The position numbers and the translations under genes were made by a program. This document shows, piece after piece, positions 55,266-64,000 of a stretch of DNA of 64,000 bases. The stretch comes from Isoetes taiwanensis. Lineage: Eukaryota > Streptophyta > Lycopodiopsida > Isoetales > Isoetaceae. Below the pieces are notes generated by a model. That model saw only the letters and a list, made by a program, of their open reading frames with translations, was not told the DNA's origin and made no database searches. How positions within the stretch are numbered: position 1 is the first letter of the stretch; each line of letters opens with the position of its first letter. Location of the stretch: the NCBI GenBank assembly GCA_021234155.1, contig JAJEKV010000003.1, forward strand, positions 27,883,166 to 27,947,165, written 5' to 3'.

Positions 55266-56121
55266 TTTTATAAGAGATCCTCATTGTCTTCACATCATGT
55301 AAAATAAAGAAGTTTTGTTGTATTATGCTTCCGATGATCCCAACACCATATTCATAAATGGGCCCTATCAATAAGCACATTTGGGAATCATCGTCTTAGC
55401 TCACATAATTCTCTTGTGAAGATCCTTGAAATTGGAGAATAAAGAATGAAGAAAAGGGGCATAAGATACAAGGCTAACAAGAGAACACAAATAGATGAAG
55501 AAGACAATGGCTTTTTTCAAACAAACATACAAATACACGTCACATTGACAACGCAAATGGCCTGTTAAATATTGAGGATATTACAAAATATCCTAAATTT
55601 CACTATAAACACTGGATAGCTCTTTCTGGACTTGTACCAGATCAATATATCATGGTAGAATGAATGTAGCTGCATTAAAATAATGAATGACTTTACAAGA
55701 TATTTTCTTATGACAATATACTCAAACATTCTCATACTTTAAAGGCTCTGACTTTCTTTATGACCAAAAAACCTCTTTCAATTTGGAGTGTGGGTATCTA
55801 GGTGCATTCTGAACATTTAGTATACATATATGTAGTTGCATTCTATACTTGATTATACATTTCGATTGTACAATATGTCCCTTCCGTGGCTTGGTGGCAA
55901 GTCATCTGTGGTTTGGTTGCCATATTTTATGACGGAAAAAAATATTATCTATCTACCTAACTACCAAAACTTCTTATTTTCCCTTCCCATCTAGGGATTG
56001 CCCTCATTGCCTTCAGCATAACAAGCACCTGTTAAAGAAATGGCAACATAGTGCACTTCATACTAGTGCATCAGTTCATAACTCTAAGTAACAAATGAGC
56101 ATAGTTTGATCCCTTCAAAAT
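55266..56121 (-). repeat. Protease 3'-region repeat block, copy B
   Basis: Matches 38,009-38,863 almost base for base, including the C-terminal protease scrap (55,276-55,430) and the uninterrupted Helitron target (near 55,700). Confidence 0.9.
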
Positions 56122-57458
56122 CTATAACTTGCTGCAATCTGTCTTTGTAAAAGAGAGTGTCATTGTTTTAGCATCATGTGAAATGAGATGATTTTGTTGC
56201 ATTATGCTTCCGATGACCCCAACACCATATGCATAACTAGGGCTTATCAATAAGCACATTTGGGAATTGTCGTCGTCGAAGCTCACATAATTTTCTTGTG
56301 GAAGGTGCCATGAAGCCCCTTGAAATTGGAGACTAAAGGATGGCACCTTCACATTAGGCATATTTGAAATATCAAAGCAAACAGTATTGACGCCATTATC
56401 TATTAAAGGTAGGTGTGGCAAAGCATCAATAAATGCGTCTTTTATAGCAAGAAACACTGGATAGTTAAACATGGCGGGAGTGCACGAGTCAAATCACGGT
56501 ATTTTCTTGAGTTGAGATCTATCAGTATTGCACCTTGAAATCACAAGTATTGCCAGCAGTTACACTTTCAAGGTGGACATGGTATAAGCCATCTAGATTG
56601 TCAAGAATCGGAGTGGAATGACTAGAAGATGGGAAAGTGTCTCCAAGGAACAAATGGCCATCTACATCTTGAGAATAATGTGGGATGCAATATGAGAACT
56701 TTCGATCAAGGGAATGAAGTTGCGAGAGGAGAGAACCATGTTTGAGATTTAACCCAAAGAGGCCATCATTAAAATCTCCTATGACGCTATGTGCGCAACC
56801 TATAGTTATGTTGGAAGTCAAAGTTCGATGTGAGGAGACAAAGGGTTATGGAGTCCACGACATATTCTCCAATATTCCCACTTTCATCGCATACCAATAG
56901 TCATATACACACGAGTCATGATGACGACTATATTTCTTAGGATCATGAGGGCAAGAGGATCGCGTCAAAGATGCACATTCATGGGAATGGCAAGAGATGG
57001 AAAAAAAAAGAAGTTGAATGAGAAGGATCGAGCATTGGGCGATTACATTCCTTGCAAGGGCTACATTGTATCCAAACCAATTCCTCCAGTATCCATGACT
57101 ACTAGGTATTTTTTGGTGGACTACCTACATACACCTCCATCATGTAATTTGCTCCAGATGCTCCGAATATAGGGGATATAGGTTGCTTTTATATGGACCT
57201 TTTATTCTAGCCATGAGGGTTTCCCATCGCTCATTGCTTCTTATTGCTCCTCGAGCTAGCTTCTCAGGTATGGATAGACCTGCATCTACATGATGCAATT
57301 TTTGTTCTATATACTTCTGCCTTTGCTACTTGTCCAATCACCCCGAGTATGAAGAAAATCCATAATAATACACTCACACAAGTGCTTGCCATGACATACA
57401 ACATTCTCATGACCGCTATTGATATATATATGCCAACTCTTACTTTTAAAAATGCCAT
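56122..57458 (-). pseudogene. Aspartyl protease, copy B, with several frameshifts
   Basis: Same gene as 38,864-40,203. The C-terminal frame (56,472 to 56,122) is identical in protein sequence to copy A; the central frame (56,821-56,522) differs by two residues, while the N-terminal half is broken near 56,841, 56,858, 56,888, 57,041, 57,085, 57,110, 57,164 and 57,303. Most of these breaks lie at CAG/CTG or CG sites or in a homopolymer (for example CCAGAA to CCGAA, CTGCA to CGCA, CTGAC to CACGAC). The signal peptide and ATG (57,458) are intact. Formally a pseudogene, but the breaks may be base-calling errors. Confidence 0.75.
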
Positions 57459-59830
57459 TGGCCCCTTTTCCCCTTAGCCTTTTACCTTTGGACACTCTGT
57501 TTCCTTATTAGGTTTCGCATTCGTCCTTCGTTGTTGGCATTCCGTTGCGTTGCGCCTTCAGGAATCAAGCTTGCTCGGTAAGCCCCAGAATCCTGTATGT
57601 TGTTGTATGCCGGAATGCCATGTTCAATTCCGGCAGTGGCTTACTGTTCAGGCATGTTTGTTCAGGGATGTTCAGTCAGCATTGTGTTGATTTCAAGATT
57701 TTGTATGATTTAGTCCTTTGAGCCATGGAAATAAAGCAGGAATTTAGTTTTTTCATTTCTTCTCTTCATCTGAATTCCATCTCCTGACTTAGGGTCCCAT
57801 TTCCATGCGAGCAATGGCGGGAGACTATCCCAAATGATTAAATTTGAATGGCTAGAGCATGACATCAAACGTCAAGCCATTGAATTACAATGTTTGCAGA
57901 AGATGGCAGAATTGGCCACTTTGATTGTTCACCTTTGAACCAACCATTAGTTTTTGTTATGATGTTTAAGAACGAGATTAGGGTAATAATCTGTTGAACA
58001 ATCTGGTGAGAATAAATAAAAACAGAATGACAGGAGCAATGCTTTTGGCCAATGTTGAGGACTTCCTCTGATGCCTGGATCATTAATAAATTCTCCAGCT
58101 TGAGCCTTGCGGCAATGGCCAGCCATTATAGCTAGCTTATCCTGTAACAGAAAATGCTGATCTTACGTTTCAAGCTGTAACAAAAAAATGTTGTATCATG
58201 GTACCGATGGATACACAGGCATACAATGCAACAACAATACTGACATGGCAATTTTGAGCTTCAGAAGAAGAAGTAGAAGTTTAAGCATTGAACCATTTAA
58301 AACCTTGAGATCTTTGAATTTTATGCTCTGTTGAACTCTGCATAGGCATTGCAAATTGCAGGCAGCAATCTGTTCCTGAAGCTCTTTCTTTACCATATTC
58401 AGAGCAACTAATAGATGCTCGTCCTAATTAAAAGCAGATTTCCGGTTCCCATATACAATTTGTTTGAAGGCATGGCAGAGCTGGCAACCCTCCATGCGTT
58501 AGCACCTTATTTTCTTACATGAAGTTTTTCAAGCTCATATAAGTTAGCTGCAGTAAAATAGATTATTTTATTGCAAGCTCATCAATTAGCTGCAGGTAGA
58601 ATAGTGTTTTGCTCCTTATTCTATATGTAATTTATAGGCTACAAACATCAGCATTCACACAGTCTATATGTGTACTAATATGGTAGCTCATTGTAACCGA
58701 ATATTTATGATTCCATTATTTGATATTGCTTACTGCAATTAAGTGCAAATTCAAGGAAGCTTGCATTGATGCATCTTGCAGATGCGGGATCATGTGGATT
58801 CACATGCCAAAATAGGTGACATGGTAAACTGGTACAATTTTGTGTGGATGCCATGTTTATTTAGAACTAATTTTGTCTCATCAGGCTTGGCATACTACCA
58901 CTAGATAAAGCATGAAGTGTAATGGGCTGAATTCTTTGTTGAGCACTGGCTCCAAGAACTCAAGTAGATAATTTTAGGAGTATTGCATGCATCTTTTATC
59001 CTATTCCATTTATAGTCCTATCGCATCTGAGATAATTTGGTTGTTGTGTGGATTGCTTTCAAAGCTCAAAGAGATACATTTTAATATGTTATATCAACGA
59101 GCCTTAGAAAATTGCATGTTCAGAAAGTGACTAATTCATTGAAATTAATAGGTGAACAGATATGCATCGTGCTTCTAAATGGGATATAGAATGTCATCTT
59201 TGTGCGGACCATATCTTCACAAGAACTTATGTGGCAGATATCTTTGCGGGTGAATTAGAACCATAGGTTATATAGGCATTGACTTGAGAAGTATGATCTA
59301 AGTTAGATGGATTTAAAACAAAGTATTATAAATTAGAACCATAGGTTATGTAGGCATTGACTTGAAGAAGTATGATATAAGTTAGATGCATTTTATTTAA
59401 AAGAGAGTATTATGCAAGATGTTTTGGGTTGCTGGAGGGAATATTCTCTACATCCGCAGGTCAAGGGCAGGTTATTTGGTGTATAAATTTTTTTGAACCA
59501 TTGGTTTTAGGTTTTTTTCATTTTTTTCTTTTTTTCTTTTTTTCTTTTTCTTTTTTGCTTCATGTGTTCTTACTTAACGTCTGAGCTGTTGCAACCATTG
59601 AACTTACGTGTTGTTCATTGCCACAGAGACGTTAGCAAGTTCTCTGAAATTAGGTGGCAGAAAGGATGGATTGAGAAACGAAGTAAGGCGGCATAAACAA
59701 TGACGGGAATGCCTTGTAAACCTACACATTATTGAATCTTGCTTCAACTTCCTTCCCTTCTCCTATGGTTTGACGGCTAGTCCTTTGGATTGGCAATTAG
59801 GAGGCCTTGTGTTTAAGTCTGTCTTGGACA
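57459..59830. other. Upstream region of protease copy B, no gene
   Basis: Near-identical to 40,204-42,566. No gene recognised. Confidence 0.6.
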
Positions 59831-60910
59831 TAGAGAGGACCTCATATAGGGGTTCTCATTAAAATCTACATATATAAACAAGCAGATATATCGAGCTATT
59901 GCCTTTGTAATACTGATAACTAACTGCTATTGCCTTTGTAATACTGATAACTAACTGGAAACGTAGTGCATCAATGATACTTGTTTATTTATGAAAATGT
60001 GGCAACAAAATGCCATATATGTCTTTGTACCATTCAGTGAAAATGTTTAATGTTTAAAGTTTAAGCTTATTTATTAGGTTAGCCTACTTTTTTAGGTTTA
60101 TTAGGTTAGCCTACATGCTTATTTATGGAAAATGTGGCCAAAGAATATACTGCTCATGTCTTTGTACCATTCAAATGTTGCAATTTTTTTAAGTTTATTA
60201 GCTTGGGCTATTCCAGTTAGTTAGTACCAGAAATTGGTAGGGTCAAGAGATATTCTTGAGTTGTGACTTGGGATTAACAACCTATAGAAACTACACTAAG
60301 GCCCGTAGAGCATGAGTGCCTTGGATAAGTTCCTCATAAAATGTTGCATTATAGACACGCAATATGGCGTTCTTGTAAGCAAAGTCTGTCTTGGACATAT
60401 AGGGGACCTCATATAGGGTTCTCATTAAAAGTTGCATATATAAACAAGCAGATATATCGAGCTATTGCCTTTGTAATACTGATAACTAACTGGAAACGTA
60501 GTGCATCAATGATGCTTGTTTATTTATGAAAATGTGGCAACAAAATGTTGGATATGTCTTTGTACCATTCAGTGAAAATGTTTAATGTTTAAAGTTTAAG
60601 CTTATTTATTAGGTTAGCCTACTTTTTTAGGTTTATTAAGTTAGCCTAGATGCTTATTTATGGAAAATGTGGCCACAGAATATACTGCTCATATCTTTTT
60701 ACCATTCAAATGTTGCAATTTTTTTTAAGTTTATTAGCTTGGGCTATTCCAGTTAGTTAGTACCAGAAATTGGCAGGGTCAAGAGATATTCTTGAGTTGT
60801 GATTTGGGATTAACAACCTATAGAAACTACACGAAGGCCCGTAGAGCATGAGTGCCTTGGATAAGTTCCTCATAAAATGTTGCATTATAGACATGCAATA
60901 TGGCATTAGC
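59831..60910. repeat. 537-bp tandem unit, copy B
   Basis: Matches 42,567-43,610. The first unit contains an extra 28 bp tandem repeat (CTATTGCCTTTGTAATACTG twice at 59,898 and 59,928). Confidence 0.9.
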
Positions 60911-61216
60911 CCACGCGGAGAAGAAGGAGTCTTCATCTTTGATTGCCCCCTCGGGATTGAGAAGAAGACACTTGGGATACCCCAAACATCGACCATGTCA
61001 TCTGGTCAAGAGGACAATAGTTTTAAGCATCTTTAACTGCGGTCCCATACATGCGGCGAGGCGGGTTGGCGTCATGCGCCCTACACATCGGACAGGAGGA
61101 TCGAAGACTTGATGACAGCACTCCAAGGTGGCACGGCCACCAACATCCTTAGAAACTTGGGGCAAATAGTTGGCACATCCCAAGTGAAGAAATTCTTGGA
61201 AGACAATCCAGCATAC
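60848..61216 (+). pseudogene. Unassigned gypsy-2 leader ORF, copy B, broken
   Basis: Counterpart of 43,548-43,937. ATG at 60,848 is kept, but the frame shifts near 60,938, 60,960, 61,000 and 61,037-61,075. The last part (IEDLMTALQGGT... equivalents) is intact at DNA level. The LINE that follows duplicates the last 15 or so bases, including its stop codon. Confidence 0.5.
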
Positions 61217-61235
61217 TTAAGATTCCAAGAATAGG

Positions 61236-62566
61236 TCTAAGTGTATAAAACCTAAGTCTGCTGGAGGTTTGGGCATGACTGATTTCCATTTGTAGAGTAA
61301 GGTTCTGATCTCAAAATTCATTTGGCGGCTTCTCGTAGGTAAGGATGATTCTCCTGGGTTACGGCTTATTGCACAAGCTCTTACCTACTGTATCCCTTTT
61401 GGTAAAGTCACACTCAAACCTGTTCTTCCATGGAGTTTATTTTATGAGTTGCGGCCTTATCATAATGCTTCTCCATTCTTAAAGGGATTGTTAGATTCAC
61501 GGCACATGATCAAAACTTTATTTCACATCAGTCCAAGCTGCTTGTATGCAGTTATTTGCATCTTGTTGGTGGATCCCTCACGGTAGACAATCAACCACTT
61601 TGCTTTCTGATGCACCCATTGACTCAAAGGCGTTGGAAAAGTCTTTGGAATCTTAACTATTGCAGCATGGTATGACTCATGCCGATTCTTCGACATGGGA
61701 GGCTTTTTGATTAAAGTTTCTATTGGGGCGATGGGATAGAGTTCTTTGGCAAAAAGTTGCTGATTTTCTCTGACCTATTACGCCACACCAAGAAGATATT
61801 TTGGTATGGGTTTGTCATGAAGAAATTAGGGAGTGCAAACTTGTGAACTCTATGTATCGGTTGTTGCTTGATCTTGATGTTCTTCCTCCGATCTAATAAG
61901 TGGTCTCTTCAACTTCCTCCTCTTCAATGGCGAGAAGGTGTGGTCTTGGGCATGGGACAAGCTACTTCATCCTAAAGTGGCGAGTTCTTTGGTGGCGATT
62001 CTTCATAGGTGTCTGCGGGTTAATGTGCTTGTCCATAAGTTTAACCCTAGAATATCAAATCGGTGTCCTGTATGCAAGCGTGGATCTCGAGACCATTGAG
62101 CATTGCTTTTTCATGTGTGAACACCTTAGGCAGGTATGGGATTTGGTTGTTTTTCCTTTTTTGGGGTTTCACTAACAAGTCAACAAGCTGCTTTTGGCAA
62201 TTTACCCAAGTACACGGACACGGGAGTTACAAGGCCGGGCTTTTCATCTAGCGGCGGGATGGTTGCTTTGGACTATCTGGAAAAGGCGAAGACCGGTAAT
62301 CTTCAAAGGTGCGGATGTGGCGGATAATCGTGTTCTCCAAGAAGCTCAAGGTTACATTGTAAAAGTCGTATCATTGTTCTTCACTTGCCCCTCGCAAAAG
62401 TGATTGATTTTGAGGAGTTGTTGGATGTGCACTCTTATGCTTAGGCAGGTTGCTTCACTCGGTGGGTCTCCGCTTATCCGCTGAGATTTTATTCCTGTCT
62501 CTGCATTTATACTTGTATTTGACTCTTTGATTGAATAAAGTCTGACGTCCTTCAACAAAAAAAAAA
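61236..62566 (+). mobile_element. 5'-truncated L1-type LINE with poly(A) and 16-bp target duplication
   Basis: AGATTCCAAGAATAGG (61,220-61,235) recurs at 62,567-62,582, and copy A at 43,923-43,938 shows the empty site. The element ends with GAATAAAG, then 11 A residues. It codes for the end of a plant L1 reverse transcriptase: PKSAGGLGMTDFHL at the start (RT C-terminal GGLG motif) and SKFIWRLL, and then a zf-RVT zinc-binding domain (RCPVCKRGSRDH then EHCFFMCEHLRQVWDLV, across one frame change near 62,095). The first 4 kb or more are missing, as usual for target-primed reverse transcription. It is younger than the 10-kb duplication. Confidence 0.95.
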
Positions 62567-62582
62567 AGATTCCAAGAATAGG

Positions 62583-63183
62583 ATTAAAATTTCTAATTCT
62601 CTATCTCTATTTATTGAATGTAAAAATATCATATCTTATGAATATAAGTGATGGTGTTATGTATGTTCTTTTGATATATTTTGTCCCCACAACTATATCA
62701 TCAAACAAACCAATGTAATAACAATTTCACCCAAGGAACCTATTCGAAGAGTTTGAGGCAGAAACCCCAGAAGAAGAAATATCTTGAGATAAGGTCGCCG
62801 ATATCCATGAAATAAGAGCCTTCTTTGGAAGGAGCGGTAGCAATGGGACCAGATCAGATTGTCCAAGTATCACGAAACAAACCAAGCGGAGAGCGGACAA
62901 AGCGAAGAAGAGAAGCTGGAGAAGGAGATCACCTAGCACCGATTCCTCCAACTCTAGTTCCAACTCCGACTTGGCACTGAGCAGCGTGTGGAAAGCCAGG
63001 AAGTTGGAACAGTTCTCAGGGGACAACAGTTCTGGAATGGAAGCGGAGGCTTGGTTAGATGAAATGAGGGAGTATGGGAATGCTTATAGCATGAAGGATA
63101 AGGACAAGGGCAGGGTAGCAACAACCAACCTCAAGGGAGCAGCCAAAATTTGGTGGAAAGGCTATGCCAAACCCATGGGTTAA
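62583..63183 (+). pseudogene. Gypsy 2 gag, copy B, truncated
   Basis: Matches 43,939-44,539. KLEQFSGDN through YAKPMG reads as in copy A from 62,995 to 63,183, but the N-terminal part has shifts near 62,785, 62,825, 62,875 and 62,970. After 63,191 the element is replaced by unrelated sequence, so no RT or protease follows. Confidence 0.85.
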
Positions 63184-63191
63184 GCAGAGAT

Positions 63192-63774
63192 CCTCTATGG
63201 AATGATTTGAAACTTGACCTCCAAAGACGTTTTTGCATCACGAATCCAATGGAATAGACGGCATCAAATTCTGTATTGTAGTTTGTAAGATATTAGGCTT
63301 TTACGGTAAAATATCAGAAATAGTTTTTTGGCCTCTTGCGGTGAAAATACTCAATGGATTTACCTGAAACTTGGTGTCCTAGGACGTTTTTGTACTATGA
63401 ATCCATAGGAACTGACGGCAATCCATTTCGTCAAGTAGTTTATGAGATATTGGCTTCTACTCTATGGCAACCTTGATCGAATTTTTCATGATTGTGCTCA
63501 AAATATGCACAGGTAGTAGCTGCAATTTCATAAGGATTCTTAGTTTTGGATGCCGATTCCAATGAGCCATAGCTTGCTGTATTTGGTGAAGTAGATCAAA
63601 TGCCACAAATGGAGTGCCGCTGCTGTTACGAAGCATCGGGCTCATATCAAGAAATTTTAGCCGTTGATTGATTTTGACGGTCCTAATGGTCCAGGTCTTC
63701 TCATAGTGTCCATTTATTTACGTGCTTAATATGTGCTTCGCCAAAAATTGTACCCCACCAGCAATTTTGTACCC
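63192..63774. other. Unassigned insert with a diverged internal repeat
   Basis: Two related stretches of about 90 bp lie about 155 bp apart: GAAACTTGACCTCCAAAGAC near 63,210 and GAAACTTGGTGTCCTAGGAC near 63,366, each followed by GTTTTTG...GAATCC and GACGGCA. No coding domain. Confidence 0.5.
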
Positions 63775-64000
63775 AGGATGATAAAGAAGAAATATATTAG
63801 TCCAAGCTAAATCTAGTGCATTGCAAACCAAGCTCAAAAACTGCTAGGCTAATGCAAATAATTAGCTAATGAGAAACAATGCTTTGACTTTGCTTGTGCA
63901 AATACCTGCTTTGTTGTTCTAGCTTTCAAAATATAGGGAATTCAGTGAAAGGGGTTTGGATTTAATAGCATTATTTGCTGACAAGCACAATAGATGATGC
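63775..64000. repeat. Start of a second large duplication (copy of 26,913 onward)
   Basis: AGGATGATAAAGAAGAAATA to the window end equals 26,913-27,138 without a mismatch. It starts abruptly after TACCC. It runs off the window. Confidence 0.97.

Larger units (their letters stand above)
51802..63191. repeat. 10-kb duplicated block, copy B, with a later LINE
   Basis: Counterpart of 34,540-44,547. Extra material: a LINE at 61,236-62,566 and 28 bp in the 537-bp repeat. After 63,191 it leaves the shared sequence at the gag stop. Confidence 0.97.

Noticed and set aside
63192-63774. Continuation of the 10-kb duplication
   Set aside because: No similarity to 44,548 onward; the shared sequence ends sharply at AGCAGAGAT.

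Overview
The window is a gene-poor stretch of nuclear DNA from a land plant. The evidence is nested Ty1/copia and Ty3/gypsy LTR retrotransposons, LINEs, a tRNA-derived SINE, Helitrons, CACTA-, hAT- and Harbinger-type remnants, fragments of plant-type PPR, receptor-kinase, PIF1, spermidine synthase and GEN-like genes (some with GT-AG introns), and a nepenthesin/CND41-type aspartyl protease family. The species cannot be fixed from sequence alone. The LINE families and the many PPR fragments would suit a fern or other large-genome plant, but that is a guess. No rRNA, functional tRNA, CRISPR array or prokaryotic operon was seen.

Layout. 1-8.2 kb: a gypsy element (LTR, PBS, gag, protease, RT) broken into a copia integrase piece, then an inverted copia leader/LTR and a copia gag-protease remnant, a receptor-kinase fragment, a GATTC minisatellite and a gypsy integrase scrap. 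8.2-17.6 kb: decayed copies of an aspartyl-protease repeat unit interrupted by two related LINEs with microsatellite tails, a 1.73-kb Helitron filled by a pyrimidine-only tract, and a SINE-like array. 17.6-34.5 kb: mixed gene fragments (LINE ORF1, PPR, amino-acid transporter, spermidine synthase, Helitron helicase, Harbinger transposase, PIF1), a hAT MITE exactly on a splice donor, a long GC-rich hairpin and a reversed gypsy LTR. 34.5-44.5 kb: a 10-kb block with GEN-like and PPR fragments, a collagen-like Gly-rich segment, a Helitron 3' end, the best protease gene in the window (about 39-40 kb), a 537-bp tandem repeat and the start of a second gypsy element. 44.5-51.8 kb: the rest of that gypsy, split by a CACTA-like transposon and then partly inverted, followed by a fold-back element. 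51.8-63.2 kb: a second copy of the 10-kb block, which later received a 1.33-kb LINE. At 63,775 a third duplicated segment begins, identical to 26,913-27,138.

The only candidate for a functional host gene is the aspartyl protease on the minus strand (38,864-40,203), and even it has a frame break near its second active site. Everything else coding is fragmentary. Differences between the two 10-kb copies cluster at CG and CNG sites and repeat the same exchange (GCTGG against CTTTGG). That pattern looks more like base-calling error at methylated sites than true decay, so frameshifts in this window, especially in the second copy, should be treated with caution.
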